Assembly: GCA_003249095.1 (NCBI GenBank)
Contig: QBMS01000007.1
Coordinates: 1 to 64,000 of the forward strand
Source: Snowella sp.
GTDB lineage: Bacteria > Cyanobacteriota > Cyanobacteriia > Cyanobacteriales > Microcystaceae
Direction of reading: 5' to 3'
DNA: 64,000 nucleotides
The notes below the pieces were generated by a model. It was given only the letters and a program-made list of their open reading frames with translations. It did no database searches and had not been told where the DNA came from. The translations under genes and the position numbers were made by a program. The number at the start of each line of letters is the position of its first letter. The stretch's first letter is position 1. Shown here piece after piece: positions 35,991 through 45,207 of the stretch.

Positions 35991-37190
35991 ATGACAGCCA
36001 CTGCTCCCCACGAAAAAGCCAGAGGATTAAAGCCCAGTAGCCCGCGCCCTGCCAAAGCACTCTGTAGCGAGTGTGGACTCTGTGATACCTATTATATCCA
36101 TTACGTCAAAGAAGCCTGTGCCTTTCTCAATCAACAGGTGGCTGAACTGGAAGAAGAGGCTCACGGTCGCAGTCGGGACTTAGCGAAGGAAGATGATTGG
36201 TATTTTGGCGTACATCAAGAGATGATGATGGCCCGCAAACAAGAACCGATTGAGGGAGCGCAATGGACAGGAATTGTCAGTAGTTTAGCCTGTGAAATGT
36301 TAACCCAGGGATTAGTGGAAGGAGTGGTTTGTGTGCAAAATACCCCTGAAGACCGTTTTCAGCCCATGCCTGTGATTGCCCGCACGCCCGAAGAAGTTTT
36401 AGCGGCTAGGGTCAATAAACCCACCTTATCGCCTAATTTGTCGGTCTTGGAACAGGTTGCAAAATCGGGAATGAAACGCTTATTAGTGATCGGCGTGGGC
36501 TGTCAAATTCAGGCATTACGCGCCGTTGAGAAGGAATTAGGCTTAGAAAAGCTCTATGTGTTGGGTACGCCCTGTGTGGATAATGTGACGCGATCGGGAT
36601 TACAGAAATTTTTAGATACCACTAGCCGATCGCCTGAAACAGTCGTTCATTACGAATTTATGCAGGATTTTCGTGTACATTTCAAGCATGAAGACGGTTC
36701 AGAGGAAACGGTTCCCTTTTTTGGTTTAAAAACGAATCAATTGAAAGATGTTTTCGCGCCTTCTTGTATGAGTTGTTTTGATTATGTGAATTCTCTCTCG
36801 GATCTTGTCGTGGGCTATATGGGAGCAACTTTCGGGTGGCAATGGATTGTGGTTCGCAATGATACTGGCCGCGAGATGTTAGACCTCGTTAAAGACCAGT
36901 TAAATGTGCAACCTGTGATCTCAAAAGGCGATCGTAAAGCCGCAGTCCAGCAAAGTATTCAAGCCTACGATCAGGCGGTGACGTTGCCGATGTGGGTTGC
37001 CAAGCTCTTGGGAATTGTGATTGATAAGTTTATTGGGCCAAAGGGTTTGGAGTATGCCCGTTTTAGTATTGATTCCCATTTCACTCGTAATTATCTTTAT
37101 GTGAAACGGAATTATCCTGAGAAGTTAGCGGCCCATGTTCCAGAGTTTGCAAAGAAAATTGTTAGTCAATATAAATTACCTAAAAAATAA
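35991..37190 (+). CDS. bciB: Divinyl chlorophyllide 8-vinyl reductase, BciB type (FrhB family)
   Basis: This 399-residue protein belongs to the FrhB/FdhB family of ferredoxin- and flavin-dependent enzymes. Iron-sulfur cysteines are visible in KALCSECGLCDTYY and in APSCMSCFDY, and the conserved LLVIGVGCQIQALRAVEKELG and YVLGTPCVDN segments are present. Close agreement with the cyanobacterial slr1923-type protein points to BciB, which reduces the 8-vinyl group of divinyl (proto)chlorophyllide with reduced ferredoxin during chlorophyll a synthesis. The plant 7-hydroxymethyl chlorophyll reductase is a homologue, so a related reaction cannot be excluded. The divergent promoter region is shared with clpS. 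Confidence 0.9.
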   Translation: MTATAPHEKARGLKPSSPRPAKALCSECGLCDTYYIHYVKEACAFLNQQVAELEEEAHGRSRDLAKEDDWYFGVHQEMMMARKQEPIEGAQWTGIVSSLACEMLTQGLVEGVVCVQNTPEDRFQPMPVIARTPEEVLAARVNKPTLSPNLSVLEQVAKSGMKRLLVIGVGCQIQALRAVEKELGLEKLYVLGTPCVDNVTRSGLQKFLDTTSRSPETVVHYEFMQDFRVHFKHEDGSEETVPFFGLKTNQLKDVFAPSCMSCFDYVNSLSDLVVGYMGATFGWQWIVVRNDTGREMLDLVKDQLNVQPVISKGDRKAAVQQSIQAYDQAVTLPMWVAKLLGIVIDKFIGPKGLEYARFSIDSHFTRNYLYVKRNYPEKLAAHVPEFAKKIVSQYKLPKK

Positions 37191-37199
37191 AAGAAGAAA

Positions 37200-37529
37200 A
37201 TGTTACTCGTTCCTACTACGGTCTCTGTCCCTCTAAAGACTGATGCTAATGGTGTTATTCGCGTCAATCAAACTCGTATTACGTTAGATACTGTTGTTAC
37301 TGCTTTTCTGGAAGGAGCGACTGCCGAAGAAATTCGGGATCAATATTCATCGCTGGAACTTGCGGATATTTATGCGGTTCTTAGTTATTATCTACAGCAT
37401 CAAACAGAAGTTGATACTTATCTTTTAGAGCGTCAAAATCTTGCTAACTTTGTTCAACAAGAAGCCGAAAAACGATTTAATCCCATTGGCATACGCGATC
37501 GCCTATTAGCAAGACGGACACACGTTTAA
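37200..37529 (+). CDS. DUF433 family antitoxin-like protein
   Basis: This 109-residue protein has the DUF433 pattern: DANGVIRVNQTRITLDTVVTAFLEGATAEEIRDQY, then LELADIYAVLSYYLQH. It folds as a winged helix related to MerR-type antitoxins. In cyanobacteria DUF433 genes are usually followed by a DUF5615 PIN-like toxin gene, and such pairs are proposed type II toxin-antitoxin modules. Here only the first codons of such a toxin appear to follow (37536). The gene starts nine bases after bciB and may be read from the bciB transcript. Confidence 0.82.
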   Translation: MLLVPTTVSVPLKTDANGVIRVNQTRITLDTVVTAFLEGATAEEIRDQYSSLELADIYAVLSYYLQHQTEVDTYLLERQNLANFVQQEAEKRFNPIGIRDRLLARRTHV

Positions 37530-37535
37530 GCAAAT

Positions 37536-37709
37536 ATGGTGAATTTTCTAGCGGATGAAAATTTTAACAATCAATCCTGTTTGGAAAATATAAAACAGGA
37601 CATAATATTATCATATACAGATTTTTTTAAAGTTAAGATCACGAATTTCCTTAAAAATCTAAACCATCAAGTTCGGCATGAATTTTGCGTAAATTTTCCA
37701 AATATTTGA
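37536..37709 (+). pseudogene. Truncated DUF5615-like (PIN-like) toxin remnant
   Basis: An ATG six bases after the DUF433 stop opens a 57-codon frame. Its first 13 residues, MVNFLADENFNNQ, match the start expected of DUF5615 PIN-like toxins, including the catalytic-type D-E-N. After that the sequence (SCLENIKQDIILSY...) no longer resembles the family, becomes AT-rich, and enters the 3' end of the gene on the other strand. The toxin would normally be about 110-120 residues, so this looks like a deletion of most of the gene. The family assignment is from memory of the N-terminal motif. Confidence 0.55.
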
Positions 37710-38304
37710 TCGAACCAAAAGCAATATAAATAATCCCCCCTAACTCCAAAATCCAATTCATTTTAAAGCCCAATAAATGAACATGAAGTAGCTGATCAAC
37801 ATGATGAAAAGACGTTGCTCGAATCACAATAAAAGCACTTAAAAAACCTAACCCGTATAAAATTAACTTAAACTCTTTTCCCATTCGTCTAAGGTATTTT
37901 TTGAACCAGGCTAAAAAAGCGGATAATCCAAAAATTAGCCAACCAATAAATAATGCTTGAAATAAACGGCGATCGCCATACCAACCGCTTGTTAAGGCGA
38001 ATTTTTTAGCAGTGATGGTGAACCAGGTTTGTAAATCTAATTGCTTATTAATTCCTAAAACTAAAAAAATCAAAGCAAGTCCCCACCAGAGCCAATGGTA
38101 GTGATGGAGTGGATACCTATCGGGAATCCGAAAAGTTTGCTTTGCACAAATAATACACAGCACACCAGTCGCTAAATAGGCAAATACCGTAAACCATCCC
38201 ACAAAAGTCGGATCGCCAATGCCTGGTTGCCATTCACCATTGATGGTCGTGACTGCTGGAAAAGGTGAATTTTGAGAGTGTAAAAAATAAAACAGCATGA
38301 TCAA
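37651..38304 (-). CDS. Conserved integral membrane protein, function unknown
   Basis: This 217-residue protein has about five hydrophobic segments (for example VGWFTVFAYLATGVLCIICA and WWGLALIFLVLGINKQLDLQ). Conserved-looking polar residues lie near the membrane, including HHYHW, NKQ and SFHHVDQLLH. The histidines between helices could bind a metal or quinone-like cofactor, but this is only suggested by their placement. I do not recognise a characterised family. It lies 15 bases downstream of the alcohol dehydrogenase-like gene on the same strand, so the two likely form an operon. Its 3' end overlaps the decayed toxin frame on the other strand. Confidence 0.68.
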   Translation of the reverse strand: MIMLFYFLHSQNSPFPAVTTINGEWQPGIGDPTFVGWFTVFAYLATGVLCIICAKQTFRIPDRYPLHHYHWLWWGLALIFLVLGINKQLDLQTWFTITAKKFALTSGWYGDRRLFQALFIGWLIFGLSAFLAWFKKYLRRMGKEFKLILYGLGFLSAFIVIRATSFHHVDQLLHVHLLGFKMNWILELGGIIYIAFGSIKYLENLRKIHAELDGLDF

Positions 38305-38319
38305 AAGTGATTTCTGATC

Positions 38320-39273
38320 TTAATCCATTTCTAATAAAACCTTGAGAACTCCCCGTTGTTGAGCGTGTTTAAAAGCTGCTAAACCTTCGTTCAAAGGATA
38401 CTTTGCTTGAATCAAATTGTCAACTTTAATTTTATTTTCTACTAGTAATTTTAAGGCTTTAGAAAAAGGGCCACAACGGGAACCAATTAACGTAATTTCA
38501 TCTACCACAATTGAAGAAATATCTAAGCTTAATTGATTGGCATAGGTACTCTTTAAAACCAAAATTCCCCTCGGTCTCAAGGCACGGCGGGCGATCGCAA
38601 ACCCATCGGGATTACCTGTACATTCTACGGCGATATCAAATGCCCTGTCTGTCACCGCTTCGGCAAAACCTGTGGCGATATTTTGGGCCGTTAAATTAGC
38701 CAATTTTTCAGCATGACGACCGATCGCTAATAAATCACAACCCGTTAAGGCGAGAGTTTGAGCGACTAACTGACCTAATTTTCCGTCTCCGACCACTAAA
38801 ACCTTCGTTTGGGGAGTGATGGTCACTTGTTCTTGGATTTCTAGGGCGGCGGCGATCGGCTCGGTAAAGGTCGCGGCATCGGTGCTAACGGAATCGGGGA
38901 CGGGATGTAAATTTTTCACGGGGAGCGCGAGATATTCGGCAAAGGCTCCATTACGATTGACAATGCCCAATACGGTGCGATTTTCACAGTGAGTGGCTTG
39001 ACCTGTCAGGCAATAACGACAGTGGCCGCAGGTAGCATTAATTTCTCCCACAACACGCTGATTAATCAAATTATCTGGCCCTTGCTCGACAATGCCGACA
39101 AATTCATGGCCCAAGACCCCTTGATAGGGATAATAGCCCCGCAATAATTCCAGATCGGTGTTACAAATGCCCGCCCTTAAGACTCTCACTAAAGCTTCAT
39201 CGGCGGCGATCGCGGGAAGAGGGATATCGTTACGCAATTCGAGGTGTTGATTTTCGAGCCAAATTCCTTTCAT
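38320..39273 (-). CDS. Zinc-dependent alcohol dehydrogenase-like (MDR) protein
   Basis: This 317-residue medium-chain dehydrogenase has a catalytic zinc site made of Cys in RAGICNTDLELL (about residue 37) and His-Glu in LGHEFVG. The structural zinc lobe CGHCRYCLTGQATHC (four Cys) is intact. The cofactor-binding loop is VVGDGKLGQLVA, and SRCGPFSKALKLLVE closes the domain. It should oxidise or reduce an alcohol, polyol or aldehyde with NAD(P). It is shorter than the usual 340-350 residues. It resembles the L-threonine/sorbitol dehydrogenase side of the family, but the substrate cannot be assigned. It is first in a two-gene operon with a membrane protein. Confidence 0.87.
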   Translation of the reverse strand: MKGIWLENQHLELRNDIPLPAIAADEALVRVLRAGICNTDLELLRGYYPYQGVLGHEFVGIVEQGPDNLINQRVVGEINATCGHCRYCLTGQATHCENRTVLGIVNRNGAFAEYLALPVKNLHPVPDSVSTDAATFTEPIAAALEIQEQVTITPQTKVLVVGDGKLGQLVAQTLALTGCDLLAIGRHAEKLANLTAQNIATGFAEAVTDRAFDIAVECTGNPDGFAIARRALRPRGILVLKSTYANQLSLDISSIVVDEITLIGSRCGPFSKALKLLVENKIKVDNLIQAKYPLNEGLAAFKHAQQRGVLKVLLEMD

Positions 39274-39372
39274 AATCAGAGAGTCAGAGAAATAATATTA
39301 AAACCTGCTTTTCAGATTACCGCAAAGATTGAGATTTGTCGCTAAAGTTATAGATTTTTAACGAATTACCCG

Positions 39373-41943
39373 CTAGATTTTTTGGAGAAAAGATGTTTTT
39401 TGACTCATTTGGCTATCTTTAATCAGTTCTGTTGCCGCTTCAAGATTGAGCGGTTTTGCAAATAAATAGCCTTGACCAAATTCACAACCTAAATTCTTTA
39501 ACGTATCCTGTTCTAAAATAGTTTCAATTCCCTCTGCAACCACATCCATTTGCAAGTTATGGGCAAGGGTGACGATCGCATTAATAATGCTAGAGCCTGC
39601 TTTTTCTAATTGAATACGAGTCACAAAGGAACGGTCAATTTTCAAGGTATCAATCGGGAAACGATACAAACGACTGAGGGAAGAATAACCCGTCCCAAAA
39701 TCATCCAGAGATAATTTTAAATTAAGTTTTTTCAGATTTTCTAAAATTTCCACTTGAATGACGCTATCCATCAACGCATTTTCAGTAATTTCTAACTTTA
39801 AATCCCAGCAATCGAAGGAATATTTTTGAACGATATTCTCTACAACTTCTACAATATTTTGCTGTATTAATTCAATTGGTGAAAAATTAACACTCATGCT
39901 CAAGATTTGATTAAACGAAATTTGCTCTTGCCATTGGGACATTTGTTGACAGGCAGCCTCTAAAACCCAGAGATCTAATACTTTAATTAAACCCGTTTCT
40001 TCGGCAATAGGAATAAATTCTCCTGGACTAATTAAGCCATGAATGGGATGTTTCCAACGGATAAGGGCTTCAAAGCCAGATAATTCTCCCGTTTTTAGGC
40101 AAATAATGGGTTGATAAAAAAGACAGAATTCTCCTTTTTTTAAGGCATCTCTTAATTCTCGCTCTAGTTGAAATCTTCGCATAGCGGCGATCTGTAAGGA
40201 GCTAGTCATAATTTGATAGCGCGATTTCCCCTGTTGTTTTGCGTAATACATCGCAATGTCTGCATCTCGTAGAATATCTTCAGGTTTAGAATAGCCGATG
40301 CTGCTGATTGTAATGCCAATACTAACAGTCACAAAAAGTTGATGATTTTCTAGATTAAAAGGATAATTGAGTTGGGTTAAAATTCGTTGGGCAATCTTAT
40401 CAATATTGGCCATTTCATCAATATTTTCAACTAAGATGACAAACTCATCTCCTCCAAATCTGGCCACACAATCTGAGGGACGAACACAGGTGCGGATGCG
40501 ATGACTGACCTGCTTTAATAAGGCATCTCCCACTAAATGACCTAAGCTATCATTAACTACTTTAAAATCATCTAAGTCCAAAAAAAACAAGGCAAAGTTT
40601 AAATCAGGATTACGTTGAGATTGCTCTAAAGATTCGGCTAATCTTTCCATTAATTGCACTCGATTCGATAATCCTGTTAAATAATCATGGAGCGTTTTAA
40701 ATTCTAATTCTTGAAAAACTTGTTTCAATTTAGCGGCCATTAGATTAAAGGAATTTGCTAAATCGCCAATTTCATTGTTGTAGTATAAATCAACTTTTTG
40801 GTCTAATTCTCCCGCCGCGATCGCCTTACTAGCTTGATTAATCTTAAGAATCGGATCGGTGATCCAACGAGCGGTAAAAATACCAACCCCGATCGCCACA
40901 AAAAGGGCAATCATAGAAACAATCAGGGTTAATCGATTATTAGCCCAAACAATTTCCATAAAGACTTTTTCGGGAATCACTACGCCAATTAACCAATCGA
41001 TACCTCCGCGATCGCGAAAGGGAATTACCCGAACAAAATTGCGTTGATTCTGTCCTTCAAAGGCAAAACTAAGAGGAGATTTTATCTCGGATAAATTGGG
41101 ATATTTTTGGTTGAGATAGGCTGCTGTTTCTCGAATAGTACTATCTTTACCATGAGCAGCTAGTAATGTTTTTAAAGATGGATTTTTAATCGGGGAATCT
41201 AATTCAAACTCAGAACTCGCAATAATTTCTCCCGTACCATCTAAAATAAAACTTTTTCCCGATGGACTAATTTTTAATTGACTCAGAAAATCACTAATAT
41301 TAGAAAGGGTAATTGGTGTGTCCAAAACGCCTAGCTTTTTTCCCTGGACATCATAAACTGGTAAAACCGTATCCAGAGCAATTCGAGAAGAATCAAACCA
41401 CAAATAAATGGGAGTCCAGGTAGCTTCTTGGGCTTTGATTGCCTGTTGATACCAGGGACGAAGACGGGGATCGTAGTTGGGAAAAACCTTCAATAATTTG
41501 CCCCTAGTGCCATCAGGGTTTAATTGATAGGTTTGATATTCCCCTTTCGTCGCTTTACTGACTATTTCAACTTGATATTGATTATCATGGGTTCTGGCAA
41601 TGCCTACATAATCGCCTGTTTCACTTCCCCAAGCGGTGTAGGGAACTGAGCGAAAGGATTGCATTTGCTGATATAAAAAATCCTGGATTTTCGACAAATC
41701 GGTTACCGTAACGTCACCTTGAATCAGATAATTTTTATTAACTTGATTCATTAATTGAGCATTGTCGAGGAAGTTTTTAACATGATTTTGAATCCGATTG
41801 CCGACTTCACTCCGCCATTGTTCGGCTATATTGTTGATAGCAATTTGGCTAAATTTATTAGATAAAAAACTAATAATTCCGACAGCAATAAAAATTTCAA
41901 AGGCAAAGGTAAAAATGAGAACCTGACGAATCGGTAACTTCAT
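39373..41943 (-). CDS. Membrane sensor diguanylate cyclase/phosphodiesterase (dCache-HAMP-GGDEF-EAL)
   Basis: An 856-residue protein from the ATG at 41943 (MKLPIRQVL); upstream in-frame starts to 41985 are less likely. The order is: membrane helix at about 9-30, periplasmic double-Cache-like sensor (about 35-330, with YVGIARTH, DPRLRPWYQQA and ILDGTGEIIASS), second helix, HAMP (about 355-405), GGDEF and EAL. The GGDEF motif (RFGGDEFVIL, about 496) and EAL motif (FEALIRWKHP, about 622), plus LDDFGTGYSSL and AEGIET, are intact, so both synthesis and breakdown of cyclic di-GMP are possible. The DPRLRPWYQQA motif is common in Cache domains that bind amino acids or other small ligands. It stands alone and may control motility or exopolysaccharide. 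Confidence 0.92.
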   Translation of the reverse strand: MKLPIRQVLIFTFAFEIFIAVGIISFLSNKFSQIAINNIAEQWRSEVGNRIQNHVKNFLDNAQLMNQVNKNYLIQGDVTVTDLSKIQDFLYQQMQSFRSVPYTAWGSETGDYVGIARTHDNQYQVEIVSKATKGEYQTYQLNPDGTRGKLLKVFPNYDPRLRPWYQQAIKAQEATWTPIYLWFDSSRIALDTVLPVYDVQGKKLGVLDTPITLSNISDFLSQLKISPSGKSFILDGTGEIIASSEFELDSPIKNPSLKTLLAAHGKDSTIRETAAYLNQKYPNLSEIKSPLSFAFEGQNQRNFVRVIPFRDRGGIDWLIGVVIPEKVFMEIVWANNRLTLIVSMIALFVAIGVGIFTARWITDPILKINQASKAIAAGELDQKVDLYYNNEIGDLANSFNLMAAKLKQVFQELEFKTLHDYLTGLSNRVQLMERLAESLEQSQRNPDLNFALFFLDLDDFKVVNDSLGHLVGDALLKQVSHRIRTCVRPSDCVARFGGDEFVILVENIDEMANIDKIAQRILTQLNYPFNLENHQLFVTVSIGITISSIGYSKPEDILRDADIAMYYAKQQGKSRYQIMTSSLQIAAMRRFQLERELRDALKKGEFCLFYQPIICLKTGELSGFEALIRWKHPIHGLISPGEFIPIAEETGLIKVLDLWVLEAACQQMSQWQEQISFNQILSMSVNFSPIELIQQNIVEVVENIVQKYSFDCWDLKLEITENALMDSVIQVEILENLKKLNLKLSLDDFGTGYSSLSRLYRFPIDTLKIDRSFVTRIQLEKAGSSIINAIVTLAHNLQMDVVAEGIETILEQDTLKNLGCEFGQGYLFAKPLNLEAATELIKDSQMSQKTSFLQKI

Positions 41944-42192
41944 TAAAAATACTACAGTAAAAAATCTCAAGCTAAAAATCAACAACCCGTCAGTACAGAA
42001 CGGTTTTTTTCGTGATTTTAGAGTTAATGTTAGACTATTACGGTTAGATTATCTTTTTTGTAATCTCCTATACGAATTGTAAAAACATGAGTTTGTTATT
42101 GTTTCATTAAGTGAAATAATGCTAAAACTGATGAATTCATTTTTTTAAGCGGCGATCGCCCTCAAATGCAGTTTAACGCTCAATTATTCTGA

Positions 42193-42705
42193 TTAACTTG
42201 TTTTTTTAGGTAACTTAGCAAAACTTTTTTTGAAAATTTCAATGTCCATGCCGCCCTCTTTTTCAATTCCCAAAGCACTCCGAGCTTGACCCAGATAAAG
42301 AGGCTGAGAAACCCCAGGCTTAGGATGTAACATGGTTCGCGCTCTAACAGTTAAATTTTTATCTCCTGCTCTTGCACCACGTCCATAGGAAAAGTAATCA
42401 TTCGATGCCTGTAATAAGGTCGCACGCAATTCTGTTTCGGTAATGGTCGGAGGCACGGAAATCACCACCTGATTTGCCCCATTGTCATAAACCCGAATAA
42501 AACGAACCGATCCTGGAACCTCTGTGCGACTAAACAAACCTAAACTTAACCCAAATAATCCGATGGTTAGAACCGCCATAAAACCCGTAATTCCCACAAA
42601 TCGAAAACGGACTCCCCATTTTAGGGCAAAAGCTAAAATAGTTAAAATCAAAGCGGAAATGGTCAGATAAGCCGACCATTGTGTGTAGATTGTAAAGTCC
42701 ATCAT
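42193..42705 (-). CDS. ycf51: Ycf51 family protein (DUF2518)
   Basis: This 170-residue protein has two membrane helices near the N-terminus (YLTISALILTILAFALKWGV and FMAVLTIGLFGLSLGLFS). A soluble domain follows: GSVRFIRVYDNGANQVVISVPPTITETELRATLLQASNDYFSYGR. This matches Ycf51, a protein encoded in red algal plastids and cyanobacteria. Its function is unknown; the location is presumably the thylakoid or plasma membrane. It stands alone between the c-di-GMP protein and the toxin-antitoxin genes. Confidence 0.85.
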   Translation of the reverse strand: MMDFTIYTQWSAYLTISALILTILAFALKWGVRFRFVGITGFMAVLTIGLFGLSLGLFSRTEVPGSVRFIRVYDNGANQVVISVPPTITETELRATLLQASNDYFSYGRGARAGDKNLTVRARTMLHPKPGVSQPLYLGQARSALGIEKEGGMDIEIFKKSFAKLPKKTS

Positions 42706-42782
42706 TCTTTAAAAATAAATTTAATCCTAATAAATATTATCTTAAATTTGTCATTCTTATCAATATAAAAATAATATTGATC

Positions 42783-43364
42783 TCAAATTAGTATTTTTTC
42801 AGAAATACTCGTCTCTGCTCTATTCAAATCAGTTTCGCCAATATCGTCATTACTGTTCGACTCTATATGATTAAAATCATAATTTGTTTTACTTTTACAA
42901 AACTCAAAAGCTTCAGCCATAAAATATGAAATTAATTCATTATTGCTTCCTGTAAAATCTGTAATTTTTTTAAATAAAGAATCTGGTAAATAAATGCTTA
43001 TTTTAGCCATTTGTGACCTGTCAAAAGATTTATATTTTTCTCCAAAATCAATCTTTTTTTCGCCTAATGTATTCTTATAAAGAATATACAAGAGAATAGA
43101 CTTTTTTATTATTTCTGCCATAGAATCTGCCTCTATTGCAGATACTATTCTAAGATGACGAATTACCTCTGGAAAAAGATAAAATGTTACTTTTTGTTCC
43201 TGAGAATTTGAGGGATTTATATTTACATATTTATTGTCAAGATCTTCACAAAAATTGTCATTGTTGTTCAATATTTCATAAACCAATTTAGCAGATCGGT
43301 TAGCAATTTTTTCTCGTCTTTCTAATGGTAACTTTTGTAATACATCGCTTAATGTTTTAGACAT
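42783..43364 (-). CDS. Hybrid antitoxin-like protein: HigA-type N-terminus plus two RHH-like modules
   Basis: This 193-residue protein lies 18 bases after the RelE/HigB-like toxin gene. Residues 1-30 (SKTLSDVLQKLPLERREKI, then ANRSAKLVYE) resemble the N-terminal helix of XRE-type antitoxins paired with this toxin family. The expected helix-turn-helix is absent. Instead, KVTFYLFPEVIRHLRIVSAI from about 58 and AKISIYLPDSLFKKITDF from about 120 each look like a beta strand plus two helices of the ribbon-helix-helix (CopG/Arc) type. The protein therefore looks like a toxin-binding segment joined to a different DNA-binding part. It is AT-rich and lacks HIP1 sites. Autoregulation of the toxin operon is likely but unproven. 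Domain calls are by eye only. Confidence 0.6.
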   Translation of the reverse strand: MSKTLSDVLQKLPLERREKIANRSAKLVYEILNNNDNFCEDLDNKYVNINPSNSQEQKVTFYLFPEVIRHLRIVSAIEADSMAEIIKKSILLYILYKNTLGEKKIDFGEKYKSFDRSQMAKISIYLPDSLFKKITDFTGSNNELISYFMAEAFEFCKSKTNYDFNHIESNSNDDIGETDLNRAETSISEKILI

Positions 43365-43382
43365 GACTAAACCTCATGGATT

Positions 43383-43730
43383 TCAAAGATTTGCTAAATG
43401 TTCATGAAAACGCTGATCAGCTTTTCGGATTAGATTCTTATAAAATTGTTTTTGGCTAATGCCTGATTTATCCCCTGCTACTAACAGTATGGCACATCGT
43501 TTAGGATCAAAGGCAAAAGCCACCCGCCAAACACCATCCTTTGTATTAAACCTTAACTCTTTCATATTGGGATAAGAAGATCCTTTAAGGGTATCTACAT
43601 GGGGTCGTCCTAATCTATGTCCAAAGACTTCTAATAATCGGACTTGAGCAAGTAACTCATCTTGTACTTCCTCCGTTAATTGCTCAAATTCAATTACAAA
43701 GGCATCATGTAGTTCTACCCTCCATTCCAT
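43383..43730 (-). CDS. RelE/HigB-like toxin (Gp49-like, PF05973 type)
   Basis: This 115-residue protein matches the toxin family in length and core: WRVELHDAFVIEFEQLTEEVQDELLAQV, GRPHVDTLKGSSYPNMKELRF, then DGVWRVAFAFDPKRCAILLVAGDKSG and a C-terminal Lys/Arg-rich helix. Members cleave mRNA on the ribosome and are neutralised by a downstream antitoxin. The gene begins nine bases after the trpB stop, and the antitoxin-like gene follows after 18 bases, so the module may be read through from trpB. The Arg of MKELRF and the basic residues near the end are the likely catalytic set. Confidence 0.87.
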   Translation of the reverse strand: MEWRVELHDAFVIEFEQLTEEVQDELLAQVRLLEVFGHRLGRPHVDTLKGSSYPNMKELRFNTKDGVWRVAFAFDPKRCAILLVAGDKSGISQKQFYKNLIRKADQRFHEHLANL

Positions 43731-43739
43731 TAATCTTAC

Positions 43740-44984
43740 CTAAATACTCATCCCTAGATATTTAGCAACGGTTTGCACATCCTTATCACCCCGTCCTGAG
43801 CAGTTAATCACAATCCGAGGACTGCCCGTTAATTGGGGACAAAGTATGTCTAAATAGGCGATCGCATGGGAGGTTTCTAGGGCGGGAATAATGCCTTCCA
43901 ATTCCGATAACCGTTGCAGAGCTTCTATCGCTTCTACATCGGTAATACTGTAATATTCTGCCCGTCCCGCATCTTTGAGATAACTATGTTCGGGGCCAAC
44001 GCCAGGATAATCTAACCCTGCACTGATGGAATGAGCCTCGACGACTTGACCTTCCTCGTCTTGCAATAAATAGCTCATGGCTCCGTGCAAAACTCCTGGA
44101 CGGCCTTTGGTAAGAGTGGCGGCGTGTTTACCAGAAATAATACTTTCTCCTGCGGCTTCTACCCCAATAATCCGCACAGAAGAATCTTTGAGGAACTCAT
44201 AAAACAAACCCATTGCATTAGAGCCACCGCCCACACAGGCTAACAAAATATCGGGTAAACCACCCCATTTTTCTAAACACTGTTCACGGGTTTCTAGACC
44301 AATGACATGATGAAAATCGCGCACCATCATGGGGTAGGGATGGGGGCCAGCGACCGATCCTAAAATATAGTGGGTGGTTTCTACGTTCGTGACCCAATCT
44401 CGAATGGCTTCTGAGGTTGCATCCTTCAGCGTCCCTGTTCCTGCTACGACGGGTTGAACTTTTGCACCTAAAAGATTCATGCGAAAAACATTCAGTTTCT
44501 GACGTTCCATATCTTGAACGCCCATATAAATGATACATTCCAAGCCAAAACGAGCGCAGACGGTGGCAGTGGCCACACCATGCTGTCCTGCTCCTGTTTC
44601 GGCAATAATCCGTTTTTTACCCATGCGTTTGGCTAACAAGACCTGACCCAGGGCATTATTAATCTTGTGCGCTCCTGTATGGTTTAAATCTTCCCGTTTG
44701 AGGTAAATTTGGGGCCCACTGCCATCGGCTTTGGCGTAATGTTCCGTTAGTCTTTCGGCAAAATAAAGCGGGCTGGGTCTGCCGACGTAATCTTTTAGCA
44801 ATCCCTGAAGTTCTTTGAGAAAAGCGGGATCATCTTTGTATTGACTGTAGGCCGTTTCTAGCTCACTCAGGGCTGGCATGAGGGTTTCAGGGACATATTT
44901 GCCACCATAGCGGCCAAAACGACCAAAGGCATCGGGATACTGAGTATTAACGGAAGGGACGGTCGCGAGGGGTGTAGTGGTCAC
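43740..44984 (-). CDS. trpB: Tryptophan synthase beta subunit
   Basis: This 414-residue TrpB is of usual length with a short N-terminal extension. [20 protein letters not shown] is the start of the core. The PLP lysine is in [13 protein letters not shown] (about residue 107), the catalytic Glu in [13 protein letters not shown], and the phosphate loop is [12 protein letters not shown]. It condenses indole with serine to make tryptophan, normally in complex with TrpA, which is not in this window. The toxin-antitoxin genes follow directly on the same strand. The upstream region to 45207 is shared with the divergent methyltransferase gene, and I see no leader peptide or attenuator. Confidence 0.96.
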   Translation of the reverse strand: MTTTPLATVPSVNTQYPDAFGRFGRYGGKYVPETLMPALSELETAYSQYKDDPAFLKELQGLLKDYVGRPSPLYFAERLTEHYAKADGSGPQIYLKREDLNHTGAHKINNALGQVLLAKRMGKKRIIAETGAGQHGVATATVCARFGLECIIYMGVQDMERQKLNVFRMNLLGAKVQPVVAGTGTLKDATSEAIRDWVTNVETTHYILGSVAGPHPYPMMVRDFHHVIGLETREQCLEKWGGLPDILLACVGGGSNAMGLFYEFLKDSSVRIIGVEAAGESIISGKHAATLTKGRPGVLHGAMSYLLQDEEGQVVEAHSISAGLDYPGVGPEHSYLKDAGRAEYYSITDVEAIEALQRLSELEGIIPALETSHAIAYLDILCPQLTGSPRIVINCSGRGDKDVQTVAKYLGMSI

Positions 44985-45207
44985 GATGGCAATTAGGAAA
45001 GATTGAAGAGTTAGGTGGTTAGCTTTTTATTATCGTCAATTCTGAGGGAAAATGGAACGACTCAAAAATGCTTTTGTCTTATTGGCATTATAAAACACGG
45101 ACATACCATCTAAGAAGCGATTTGAGAAGATAATTCTACCTGTATTTTGATGAACAATGGAATAAACGATAAAATATAATCCAATCCCTGCTCTTTATTC
45201 TGTCCCT

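Noticed and set aside
44284-44538. 84-codon frame inside trpB
   Set aside because: It is in another frame on the same strand within conserved trpB.
44985-45207. Tryptophan attenuator or leader peptide upstream of trpB
   Set aside because: No Trp-rich leader frame or terminator/antiterminator pair could be seen.
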